Part shown: one piece after another, positions 26,958-33,892 of the stretch
Layout of the letters: every line of letters starts with the position of its first letter
Numbering within the stretch: the stretch's first letter is position 1
Assembly (NCBI GenBank): GCA_024234055.1
Contig: JACKOW010000001.1
Span: 598,001-662,000 of the forward strand
Length of the DNA: 64,000 nucleotides
Reading direction: 5' to 3'
From: Rhodanobacteraceae bacterium
GTDB taxonomy: Bacteria > Pseudomonadota > Gammaproteobacteria > Xanthomonadales > SZUA-5
Program-made: the position numbers and the translations under genes
Notes under the pieces: generated by a model
The model's database searches: none
The model's input: the letters and a program-made list of their open reading frames with translations, nothing else
Told to the model about the DNA's origin: nothing

Positions 26958-26987
26958 ACTATAGCGACTGAATCCATTGGAAGTCAA
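26958..26987 (-). promoter_or_regulatory. Sigma-70 promoter of rpsT
   Basis: On the minus strand TTGACT (26987-26982), 18 bp, TATAGT (26963-26958). The predicted transcript starts near 26951, about 36 nt ahead of the GTG start. Confidence 0.8.
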
Positions 26988-27005
26988 TTTTCATGCGGCG
27001 CGCGT

Positions 27006-28052
27006 TCAGGCGCCAGTCGCCTGCGCTTGCACGACAACGTGATGCCCCCCTTGAGTGCCCGGACAGGCCGAGATGCTGACCTGGCCGAGACCAAAGGCAG
27101 CGATGACCTCGGCATTGCTGCGCAGATGGGAGCTGGGCTGGTCGATGAGAAACTCGCCGCCGCCAGCCAAGATCATTGGCAACAGCAGCTGGTCAGACAA
27201 GTGCTCCCCGACCACCGCGGCAGAGGACAGGTACTGCTCCAGTGCATCGCAGGCGCCCGCAGCTACCTGCTCGGCGCTGAGTCGGCGCTCACCGAGGGCG
27301 GTCACCACCTCAGTGATGGAATCGAAATGGGCCATCAGGGTCAGCGCATTGCCTGGCCCGGCATGCCTGCCAAGGTCGATCTCCTGCAGGTGCTCGCGGC
27401 GCAACTGGAAGCGATCGGCCACGGTCGTCAGTTCGCGCAGTGCGACGTGCATCGGAATGCCTGCCACGGCAGCCTGGGCGCGAATGCCGACAGCGCTGCC
27501 GCGGTCGACCAGCCGGATGGGGCTCAGCGTTCCCGGTTCGATCTGGACCACGACCCGCCCGCCGCCCGCAGGAAAGAACCCGGGGCGTTCGACCTGCATG
27601 CGCACACGGGCACCCATGCGTGCGAGCACCGGCAGAAAGCCGTGTTCGATGAAGTCCGCTGTCGGCGCCATGGCATTGTGGGTACCGCCCTCCAGCGTCA
27701 ATCGACTGGGGGCACCGGCACACAACAGGATAGGCAGCACCGTTTGCAACACCAGCATCGTGCTGCCAGCGGTGCCGATGGCGAAGTGGTGGCTGCCAGC
27801 GGCGATGGTGTTCGGCACGAAGCGGATTTCCGTTGATCCGATCTCGGCGCCACTGACATCTGCGGCGCTGATCTGTGCGGCAGCCTTCACGCAGGTGAGG
27901 TGCTGGCGCATCAGTCCCGGCTTGGCCCGGCCCGCGCGAATCCGGCGCACATGCAAGGACCTGCCGGTCAGCACCGACAAAGTCAGCGCCGTGCGCAGGA
28001 TCTGACCCCCGCCTTCGCCTTGTGAGCCGTCTATTTCGATGCTTGTAGTCAT
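27006..28052 (-). CDS. rtcA: RNA 3'-terminal phosphate cyclase RtcA
   Basis: Converts RNA 3'-phosphate to 2',3'-cyclic phosphate with ATP through an enzyme-AMP intermediate. This feeds the substrate form handled by RtcB or resets RNA ends. 348 residues, with D-G-S-Q-G-E-G-G-G-Q (8-17) at the N-terminus. The adenylated His is most likely H284 in G-E-H-L-S-D-Q, followed by L-L-L-P-M-I-L-A-G-G-G-E as in E. coli. The start ATG 28052 was taken because the extension to 28109 runs into a repeat arm. Last gene of rsr-Y RNA-rtcB-rtcA, separated from rtcB by a 193-bp palindromic element. Confidence 0.96.
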   Translation of the reverse strand: MTTSIEIDGSQGEGGGQILRTALTLSVLTGRSLHVRRIRAGRAKPGLMRQHLTCVKAAAQISAADVSGAEIGSTEIRFVPNTIAAGSHHFAIGTAGSTMLVLQTVLPILLCAGAPSRLTLEGGTHNAMAPTADFIEHGFLPVLARMGARVRMQVERPGFFPAGGGRVVVQIEPGTLSPIRLVDRGSAVGIRAQAAVAGIPMHVALRELTTVADRFQLRREHLQEIDLGRHAGPGNALTLMAHFDSITEVVTALGERRLSAEQVAAGACDALEQYLSSAAVVGEHLSDQLLLPMILAGGGEFLIDQPSSHLRSNAEVIAAFGLGQVSISACPGTQGGHHVVVQAQATGA

Positions 28053-28081
28053 GACTCTGTTCCTGTGGGGTAGAGCTTTCT

Positions 28082-28274
28082 TGTCCGCAAAGGACGCAAA
28101 GGACGCCAAGAAGAGCAGTGCAGTGGTTTGCCAAAGGTTTGTCGACGGCTCTTCGCGCGGCGCAAACTAGCGATCACCCGGTGCCTCGTCGGCCAGGGGC
28201 CTTCGTTGCTACCTTTGGATCGTCGCCGCTTATTCAAATTGCTCTTCTTCCCGTCCTTTGCGTCCTTCGCGGAC
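28082..28274. repeat. Palindromic word-repeat element A in the rtcB-rtcA gap
   Basis: Left arm 28082-28115 and right arm 28241-28274 are inverted repeats, identical at 31 of 34 positions. The arm is GTCCGC, then AAAGGACGC in tandem, then AAGAAGAGC. The 125-bp interior has no gene. In the rtc transcript it could fold into a long hairpin between rtcB (ends 28291) and rtcA (starts 28052). Confidence 0.85.
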
Positions 28275-28290
28275 TAAAGGCTCTTGGCAC

Positions 28291-29511
28291 TTAGCCCTTC
28301 ACGCACACCACTTGGCGCAGCGTATGCACGATCTCGACCAGATCGCGTTGTGCTGCCATGACCGCTTCGATCGGCTTGTAGGCGGCCGGTGACTCATCGA
28401 TCACATCGTTGTCCTTGCGGCATTCGACGTGAGCGGTGGCGATGCGGTGCTGCTCCAGCGTGATCTCCTTCTTCGCCCGGGTGCGGCTCATCACCCGGCC
28501 GGCGCCGTGCGAGCACGAACACAGGGAATCCGCGTTGCCGAGGCCGCGCACGATGAAGCTCTTGGCACCCATGCTGCCCGGGATGATCCCGAGCTGCCCG
28601 GCGCGAGCGCTGACCGCACCCTTGCGGGTGACGAACAGTTCCTCGCCGAAGTGGGTTTCCTTCTGCACATAGTTGTGATGACAGTTGACTGCCTCCTCGG
28701 TGACCGAGAACTTCTTCGGAACGATCTTCTGCAGCGCCTCCAGCGTATGCCGCAGCATGATCGCGCGGTTCTCGCGGGCGAAGGCCTGGGCCCAACCCAC
28801 GGCAAACACGTAGTCATCGAAATGCGGCGAGCCCTCGCTGAAATAGGCCAGATCACGGTGTGGCAGGTTGGCGATGTGGTTGCGCATATCGGCCTGTGCC
28901 AACTCGATGAAATGGGTGCCGATGGCGTTACCGACGCCACGCGAACCCGAATGCAGCATCACCCACACCGAACCGCTTTCGTCGAGACAGATCTCGACAA
29001 AGTGATTGCCGGTACCGAGCGTACCCAGGTGCCGGAAATTGTTGGTCTTGTTCAAGCGCGGGTGCAGTTCGCACAAGCGCTTGAAGTCGGTCTCCAGACC
29101 GCGCCAGGCCGCTTCGGTCAGTTTCGGCGCCTTGTCCCAGGCGCCCTTGTCGCGCGCGCCCTTGCTGCGGCCATGCGGCACCGCACGCTCGATGGCGCTG
29201 CGCAAGGGGCCCAGATTGTCCGGCAGATCGGCCGCCACCAGGCTGGTGCGCGCCGCGATCATGCCGCAGCCGATGTCCACGCCGACGGCCGCCGGAATGA
29301 TGGCGCCGCGGGTAGGCACGACCGAACCCACGGTCGCACCGATGCCGAGATGCACATCGGGCATCGCTGCCACAAAGGGGCCGACCACCGGCAGGCGCGC
29401 CAATCCCATCAACTGGCGACGCGCCTCGTCCTCGACCGGCACGCCCTGGGTAAACATCTTGATCGGCACGCCACCGTGCTGTTCGATCAACTCAAAATTC
29501 GATGCGTTCAT
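28291..29511 (-). CDS. rtcB: RNA-splicing ligase RtcB
   Basis: Joins RNA 2',3'-cyclic phosphate or 3'-phosphate ends to 5'-OH ends using GTP and Mn2+; repairs cleaved tRNA and rRNA. 406 residues from ATG 29511 (E. coli protein 408). Signatures: G-V-D-I-G-C82-G-M (metal Cys), G-T-G-N-H-F-V-E, H-S-G-S-R-G-V-G, N-C-H-H-N-Y, G-S-M-G-A-K-S-F and S-C-S-H-G-A-G-R, whose His is the guanylylated residue in the family. The frame opens at 29544, but that start lies inside Y-RNA module 3; GAGAAAG precedes the chosen ATG. Second protein gene of the RtcR-controlled operon. Confidence 0.97.
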   Translation of the reverse strand: MNASNFELIEQHGGVPIKMFTQGVPVEDEARRQLMGLARLPVVGPFVAAMPDVHLGIGATVGSVVPTRGAIIPAAVGVDIGCGMIAARTSLVAADLPDNLGPLRSAIERAVPHGRSKGARDKGAWDKAPKLTEAAWRGLETDFKRLCELHPRLNKTNNFRHLGTLGTGNHFVEICLDESGSVWVMLHSGSRGVGNAIGTHFIELAQADMRNHIANLPHRDLAYFSEGSPHFDDYVFAVGWAQAFARENRAIMLRHTLEALQKIVPKKFSVTEEAVNCHHNYVQKETHFGEELFVTRKGAVSARAGQLGIIPGSMGAKSFIVRGLGNADSLCSCSHGAGRVMSRTRAKKEITLEQHRIATAHVECRKDNDVIDESPAAYKPIEAVMAAQRDLVEIVHTLRQVVCVKG

Positions 29512-29535
29512 GATCTTTCTCGCTTGTTTCAAGGT

Positions 29536-29667
29536 GCAGCGCACGACCAGTGGGTGAAAGACGTTCTGCAGTGCTCTACCTGGCTGAGCTACGGACCGGA
29601 AGGTCCGGCCGGATTTGAACCGACGACTCCTGGATTAATGTAGTCCTTCGTGCATTCGTGGCGCTGC
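29536..29667 (-). ncRNA. Y-RNA-like module 3, YrlA type with full tRNA mimic
   Basis: Folded by eye on the minus strand. Lower stem GCAGCGC (29667-29661) + ACGA (29659-29656) pairs with TCGT + GCGCTGC (29546-29536), leaving C29660 bulged. Upper stem GAAGGAC (29649-29643) pairs with GTCTTTC (29562-29556). Inside are a T-arm GTCGG-TTCAAAT-CCGGC (29624-29608), a closed acceptor hairpin CGGACC-TTCC-GGTCCG (29607-29592), and a D-arm with GCTC/GAGC stem (29589-29573). The order T-arm, acceptor, D-arm is the permuted tRNA mimicry known for bacterial YrlA Y RNAs, with the Ro-binding stem replacing the anticodon arm. It ends 24 nt before rtcB. Confidence 0.8.
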
Positions 29668-29740
29668 GCGTAGCGGCGACAAGTTTTCGGCAAGACGGGA
29701 CATTCCAAAGATGTAGTCCTGCCTGCATTCGCCGCTACGC
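29668..29740 (-). ncRNA. Y-RNA-like module 2, minimal form
   Basis: Lower stem GCGTAGCGGCGA (29740-29729) with TCGCCGCTACGC (29679-29668), 12 perfect pairs. Upper stem GGCAGGAC (29723-29716) with GTCTTGCC (29696-29689), one G-U. The head is only about 19 nt, beginning TACAT as in modules 1 and 3, and lacks T- and D-arms. It directly abuts module 3 (next base 29667), so the two would stack or be processed apart. Confidence 0.65.
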
Positions 29741-29802
29741 GAAGCACCATTCTGCTTTGACTCACGTTCTATCGCGAGCCGTGTTCTGTTGTAGGTCATG
29801 TT

Positions 29803-29817
29803 GTCCGCAAAGCGGAC
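29803..29817 (-). other. Hairpin between Y-RNA modules 1 and 2
   Basis: GTCCGC-TTT-GCGGAC on the minus strand, a perfect 6-bp stem with a 3-nt loop. The flank TTGTCCGCAAA on the plus strand is the same word that starts palindrome A. No T-run follows. It may be a processing site or remnant repeat. Confidence 0.45.
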
Positions 29818-29837
29818 TACTTGACGGGTCTTCTCAG

Positions 29838-29947
29838 GCAACACGACCAAATTGCCGGGACAGCATCCGCGCTTGCGCTTGGATGGCCGGACTTGAACCG
29901 GCTGGGCTTGCGCCGTATCCATGTAGTCCCGGCGGCATTCGTGCTGC
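29838..29947 (-). ncRNA. Y-RNA-like module 1, T-arm and acceptor hairpin without D-arm
   Basis: Lower stem GCAGCACGA (29947-29939) with TCGTGTTGC (29846-29838), nine pairs with one G-U. Upper stem GCCGGGAC (29933-29926) with GTCCCGGC (29861-29854), eight perfect pairs. A T-arm GCCGG-TTCAAGT-CCGGC lies at 29902-29886. It is followed at once by a closed acceptor-like hairpin CATCC...GGATG (29885-29864). The strand returns to the upper stem two bases later, leaving no room for a D-arm. First module after rsr. Confidence 0.72.
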
Positions 29948-29965
29948 GAGTTCCACTCTCTTCAT

Positions 29966-29995
29966 CCGAGGCTGCGCCTTTCGACGCAGCCTCGG
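29966..29995 (-). other. Strong hairpin just after rsr
   Basis: CCGAGGCTGCG and CGCAGCCTCGG form an 11-bp perfect stem with an 8-nt loop, 22 nt after the rsr stop and 18 nt before Y-RNA module 1. No T-run follows, so it is more likely an mRNA 3' barrier or the 5' boundary of the ncRNA region than a terminator. Confidence 0.6.
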
Positions 29996-30016
29996 CCTTT
30001 CAACAACCAACAAGCT

Positions 30017-31558
30017 TTAGGTCAAATCCACGGCCTCGATCTGACGCACCCAGTGGTCGGTGTTGTAGCGATCTGCGCTGAACTCCGCGATCACCTCGAA
30101 CACTGCATCGGCAAACCCGCCGACATTGAGCACATCCTGCTGTCTCGCCACCTGGCTGTTGGTGTAGGGCTGCAGATCCACGCAGATCAGTTTGGCTGAC
30201 GGATTGCGTTGCTTGATCCGTTGCCATTGCAACTGCGTTGCCGTCGCGCCCGACTGCCTGTTGTCGATCCAGCTCTGGTTGTCCGACAGGATGATCAGAT
30301 TGTCCGGCGCCATTCCCATCCGGTTGATCTGCTCCAGTGGCGCGCTGATGCAGGTTCCGCCGCCGAGCAGGCTCGCCAGCGATTGCGCTATTTCCAGCAC
30401 GCCGCCCCGGGCGCGATTCCACGGCCGTACCCGATCGTTGAACGGCAACACCATGGCACCCTTGTTACGCGCCAGGATTGCGGCCGCCATCAAGCCGGCG
30501 ACATCCACGCAGCGCGTTGCCGACGTCGCGCCCTGACGATATCCGGTGACCGGCGAGCCCATCGATCCGGAAACGTCGATGGCCACAGCCACCGAGCCCG
30601 TCAGCGAGGGCACATTGCTCACCGCAATCTCGGTCGCCTCCCGCAGTGCCTCGCGAATCGGCTGCGGCACGGCCTGTGCCGCCTGGTACGCCGTGAGCAA
30701 CTGGTACGGAAACGCCCGGGCCTTGCGAATGGCGCGTTCGTCTGCCAAGCGCTTGGCGACCAGCTTGATCATGGTCCGCTCCTCGAAAACGCCATGACGC
30801 ATGAAGGTGTTCAGATTCATGCGCGTCTGCGTCCAGCTTGCATTGCGTGCGATCTGCACCCAGTGCTCGCGACCGAGCGGCTGCGCCGTCAGCAACTGAA
30901 AAGGCAGCTTGGGCAGCGGCGCACGCGAATCGAGTTTGAAACGCTCGAAGGCAATCAGTTCCGACGGCAGCAGGCTATGGTCTACGGGCTTGCCGATCAG
31001 GTAACCGTACAGCGCCGAGCGCTCGATCGAAGCGGCGCGCGGATGCACCATGCGGATCACGTCAGCCAGGCTGGGCTGCTGTCCCACCATGGCTCGAATC
31101 AGGCGCTCGTCGCTGGACCGCTCCAGCCACTGCTGCACCAGACGCTTGGGACGCGAACCCAGGCTCTTTCGGGCCACCGTGCCGGAACGCAGCATCTGCA
31201 CGAAGTTGCGCAGCATCACGCCGTCATCGATCACCCGGGCAAACACCTGCTCCAGGCGGTCGCTGTCGAAACTGGCCAGCCAGGCGCAGAGCAAGGCTGG
31301 CATGTCCTTCATGCGGCCGCGCTCTCGGGCATACACCGCCGTCTTGGCCAGGTACTCACCAGGGACCTCGAAACACAACTTCAGCACCTGATCCAGTTGC
31401 AGCTCGGCGCTGGCGTAGTAGGTCTGGTTGAGGCAGCCGGTCATTGCCAGTTGCGCCAGCGACTGCTTCGCGCTCATCGCATAGGCAATCGCACCCTCGG
31501 CATTGAGCACATTGCTCTGGGCGGCGCGCTGGCTGGAAAACAAGGATCGATTGGCCAT
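30017..31558 (-). CDS. rsr: Rsr, bacterial Ro60 (TROVE-domain) RNA-binding protein
   Basis: 513 residues. Residues about 15-300 form the TROVE helical-repeat ring that binds misfolded RNA 3' ends in its hole and Y RNA on its outside. Residues about 320-510 form a von Willebrand A-like domain with the MIDAS motif D328-V-S-G-S332. In studied bacteria Rsr with a Y RNA tethers polynucleotide phosphorylase or guides RNA processing and decay. It is the first gene of the operon; 281 bp separate it from divergent rtcR, and Y-RNA modules follow its stop within 70 nt. Confidence 0.95.
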   Translation of the reverse strand: MANRSLFSSQRAAQSNVLNAEGAIAYAMSAKQSLAQLAMTGCLNQTYYASAELQLDQVLKLCFEVPGEYLAKTAVYARERGRMKDMPALLCAWLASFDSDRLEQVFARVIDDGVMLRNFVQMLRSGTVARKSLGSRPKRLVQQWLERSSDERLIRAMVGQQPSLADVIRMVHPRAASIERSALYGYLIGKPVDHSLLPSELIAFERFKLDSRAPLPKLPFQLLTAQPLGREHWVQIARNASWTQTRMNLNTFMRHGVFEERTMIKLVAKRLADERAIRKARAFPYQLLTAYQAAQAVPQPIREALREATEIAVSNVPSLTGSVAVAIDVSGSMGSPVTGYRQGATSATRCVDVAGLMAAAILARNKGAMVLPFNDRVRPWNRARGGVLEIAQSLASLLGGGTCISAPLEQINRMGMAPDNLIILSDNQSWIDNRQSGATATQLQWQRIKQRNPSAKLICVDLQPYTNSQVARQQDVLNVGGFADAVFEVIAEFSADRYNTDHWVRQIEAVDLT

Positions 31559-31605
31559 GGTGAGTTTCCCTCAGGACGAGAAACAGTCTCGTCGCGGATG
31601 GAGCT

Positions 31606-31624
31606 ATTACATGATCCGTGCCAG
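31606..31624 (-). promoter_or_regulatory. Candidate sigma-54 promoter of the rsr-rtcBA operon
   Basis: Minus strand CTGGCACG (perfect -24 box, 31624-31617), GATC, then ATGTA at the -12 position (consensus TTGCA, so the GC has become GT). The start would fall about 40 nt ahead of rsr. A sigma-54 promoter is expected because RtcR has the GAFTGA loop. Confidence 0.65.
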
Positions 31625-31705
31625 CTTATCCGCAGGTTACGCAAGACATTGATATGTATTGCTTTTTGTTGGGATTCGAAATTTACTACAGAAGCGAACC
31701 TGTCA

Positions 31706-31736
31706 AGATATTTATCTCGCTGGATAAGTTATATCC
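31706..31736. promoter_or_regulatory. Candidate RtcR binding sites (GATA/TATC palindromes)
   Basis: In an AT-rich island upstream of the -24 box are AGATA-TT-TATCT (31706-31717) and GGATA-AGTTA-TATCC (31722-31736). They sit roughly 85-120 bp from the -24 box, a usual place for enhancer sites of sigma-54 activators. Assignment is by position only. Confidence 0.45.
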
Positions 31737-31839
31737 AAGCGAATATGATTCTTGGCTAGATTCCCCGGTGCTGTCGTGGGTCCAGTGTCGGGGCGAAACA
31801 GGTGGCGCGCCATGACGCCGCAAAGGGTGATGAAGCACC

Positions 31840-33447
31840 ATGAAAAAGAAAGTGGTGATCGGCTTCCTCGGTACCCAGTTGGATGCCGGGCAGGGCAAGA
31901 ACCGCTGGGAAAAATGGCGGCCGACGGTCAGTCTGGGCATGTTCGAAGACTTCGGCGCCGATCGCATCGAGCTCCTGGTTGACCAGCGTCGCTTCAAGAC
32001 CGTGGTCGGCCAGGTGCTGGAGGATCTGCGTGAACTCAGCCCGGATACCGAACTGCGCGTGCACGACTTCCGCGTGGCCGACCCCTGGGATTTCGAGCAG
32101 ATGTACGGCGGACTGTACGAATTCGTCCGCAACTACGAATTCGACATGGAGCATGAAGATTATCTGGTGCACATCACCACGGGAACGCATGTCGCCCAGA
32201 TCTGCTGGTTCCTGCTGACGGAGGCACGCTTTGTGCCGGGGCGATTGTTGCAGACCTCGCCGCCGCGCAAGCAGCGCGCTGGCGAGGCGGGCATGCACTC
32301 GATCATCGACCTGGATCTGGCCCGTTACGACCGCATCGCCCAGCGCTTCGCCTTGGAAAGCGCGGAGACCACCAGCTTCCTGAAAAGCGGCATCGCCACG
32401 CGCAGCCCGGCCTTCAATCGCATGATCGAACAGATCGAGCGGGTCGCGGTACGCTCGCGCGCGCCGATACTGCTGATGGGCCCGACTGGCGCCGGCAAGA
32501 GCATGTTGGCGCGCAATCTGTTCGACCTGAAGAAGAATCGGCACGAACTGAAGGGCCGCTTTGTCGAGGTCAATTGCGCCACGCTACGTGGCGATGGCGC
32601 CGGGAGTGCCTTGTTCGGCCATGTGCGCGGCGCTTTCACCGGCGCCCAGGGTGAGCGTGCCGGCTTTCTCAAGAGCGCTGACCAGGGGCTGCTGTTTCTC
32701 GATGAGATCGGCGAGCTGGGCCTGGACGAGCAGGCCATGCTGCTGCGCGCCATCGAGGACAAGCGTTTTCCGCCTCTGGGTGGTGACAAGGAAGTCAGCA
32801 GCGACTTTCAGCTGCTGGCTGGGACCAATCGGGATCTGTCGCAGGCGGTCGCTGAAGGCCGTTTCCGTGACGATCTGTTTGCCCGGCTGAACCTGTGGAC
32901 TTTCTATCTGCCTGGACTGAAGGAGCGCGCCGAGGACATCGAACCTAATCTGGAGTTCGAACTGGAGCGGCATGCACGTATCAACGGCGAGCGCGTGGCC
33001 TTCAATCGCGAAGCCCGTGAGCGCTACCTGCAGTTTGCCACCAGCAAGGAGGCCGTGTGGCCAGGCAATTTTCGGGATCTGGGGGCGTCGATCACGCGGC
33101 TGGCGACCTTGTCGGACCATGGGCGCATCACCGTGGATGGCGTGGAGGAGGAAATCGGGCGTCTGAAGCGACTCTGGACGGGTGCCAGCGGCCACGCGAA
33201 CGATGCGGTCGACGGCCTCGATCTGCGCACGCTACTGGGCGACGCGGCCGACGGGCTGGATCGCTTTGACCGGGTGCAGCTGAGCGATGTGGTGTCGGTG
33301 TGTCGCGCTGCCCGCAACCTGAGCGAAGCCGGGCGGGTCTTGTTCAACGTCAGCCGAGAGCGCAAGGTCTCTAGCAATGACGCCGATCGTTTGCGCAAGT
33401 ATCTGGCCCGATTCGGCCTCAGTTTCGAGCAGGTGCGACCACGGTAG
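31840..33447 (+). CDS. rtcR: RtcR, CARF-domain sigma-54 activator of RNA repair
   Basis: 535 residues. The N-terminal CARF domain (1-about 180) opens V-V-I-G-F-L-G-T-Q-L-D and has the H-I-T-T-G-T-H segment at 111-117; CARF domains sense RNA-derived ligands. The AAA+ domain has Walker A GPTGAGKS (214-221), GAFTGA (264-269, which contacts sigma-54) and Walker B LLFLDEI (284-290). The C-terminus (about 460-535) is a Fis-like helix-turn-helix. In Salmonella and E. coli RtcR is activated by damaged RNA and turns on rtcBA. Divergent from rsr, the standard layout. Confidence 0.96.
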   Translation: MKKKVVIGFLGTQLDAGQGKNRWEKWRPTVSLGMFEDFGADRIELLVDQRRFKTVVGQVLEDLRELSPDTELRVHDFRVADPWDFEQMYGGLYEFVRNYEFDMEHEDYLVHITTGTHVAQICWFLLTEARFVPGRLLQTSPPRKQRAGEAGMHSIIDLDLARYDRIAQRFALESAETTSFLKSGIATRSPAFNRMIEQIERVAVRSRAPILLMGPTGAGKSMLARNLFDLKKNRHELKGRFVEVNCATLRGDGAGSALFGHVRGAFTGAQGERAGFLKSADQGLLFLDEIGELGLDEQAMLLRAIEDKRFPPLGGDKEVSSDFQLLAGTNRDLSQAVAEGRFRDDLFARLNLWTFYLPGLKERAEDIEPNLEFELERHARINGERVAFNREARERYLQFATSKEAVWPGNFRDLGASITRLATLSDHGRITVDGVEEEIGRLKRLWTGASGHANDAVDGLDLRTLLGDAADGLDRFDRVQLSDVVSVCRAARNLSEAGRVLFNVSRERKVSSNDADRLRKYLARFGLSFEQVRPR

Positions 33448-33467
33448 CCGCTCTGGCCGTGGCGCCA

Positions 33468-33497
33468 CTGTGGGAGCGGCTTCAGCCGCGACAGCTT
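33468..33497. repeat. REP sequence
   Basis: GTGGGAGCGGCTTCAGCCGC with GCGGC/GCCGC stem and TTCA loop, the type widespread in Pseudomonas and Xanthomonadales genomes. Placed 20 bp after rtcR. No REP-associated transposase gene is in the window. Confidence 0.75.
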
Positions 33498-33543
33498 CCC
33501 GCGCTCCCGCCAAACATGCCGCAAGTACTTCAATAGAAACATT

Positions 33544-33669
33544 TTCCGCAAAGGACGCAAAGGACGCAAAGTAGAGCGATTCCAAGTTGTCAGCCGGTTG
33601 TGTCGTCAGACTTCGCCGCTCAGCCGACCAAGCTTTGAAATCTTCGCGTCCTTTGCGTCCTTGGCGGAC
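33544..33669. repeat. Palindromic word-repeat element B
   Basis: Left arm 33544-33572 and right arm 33641-33669 match at 25 of 29 positions as inverted repeats. The word is AAAGGACGC, the same as in element A 5.4 kb away. The left arm continues into AAGTAGAGC. The interior (68 bp) is unrelated to that of element A. Confidence 0.8.
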
Positions 33670-33892
33670 AAGAAATGGACCCCGAGATCGCCGACACTTT
33701 GATGCGCGAAAAAGTGCGCCGCCAGGGGCGACCGGGGCTCCCACAGTTGGGGTCACAACCCGTCAACACCACGGCTGGAACCCCGCGAATTCCGACCGAT
33801 CGCAGCCCAAACGCGGGCAGATCGACCTTCGACGCGGTGCGGGCCTGTGCGCCGACTAGACTTGCTCGCCTCCGGAGATTGCTCTCGCGTGC

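Larger units (their letters stand above)
33448..33892. other. 445-bp gene-free region between rtcR and murJ
   Basis: Holds a REP sequence (33468-33497), palindrome B (33544-33669) and, at 33728-33745, GCGACCGGGGCTCCCACAG, which looks like a partial inverted REP. No protein gene or clear promoter is visible. Confidence 0.7.

Noticed and set aside
29573..29640. A tRNA pseudogene or circularly permuted tRNA gene (T-arm followed by acceptor and D-arm)
   Set aside because: The order T-arm, sealed acceptor hairpin, D-arm, closed by two outer stems and placed between rsr and rtcB, is explained better by a YrlA-type Y RNA. No anticodon arm can be formed.
29635..30020. Small open frames on both strands in the rsr-rtcB gap
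   Set aside because: They cross the paired Y-RNA structures, lack ribosome sites and have no coherent protein character.
31618..31815. 65-codon frame upstream of rtcR
   Set aside because: It overlaps the candidate sigma-54 promoter and RtcR sites and has no ribosome site or protein features.
28082..33669. CRISPR-like array, given the CARF domain in RtcR and nearby repeats
   Set aside because: The repeats are tandem words in inverted arms with no spacers and no cas genes. CARF is part of RtcR itself.
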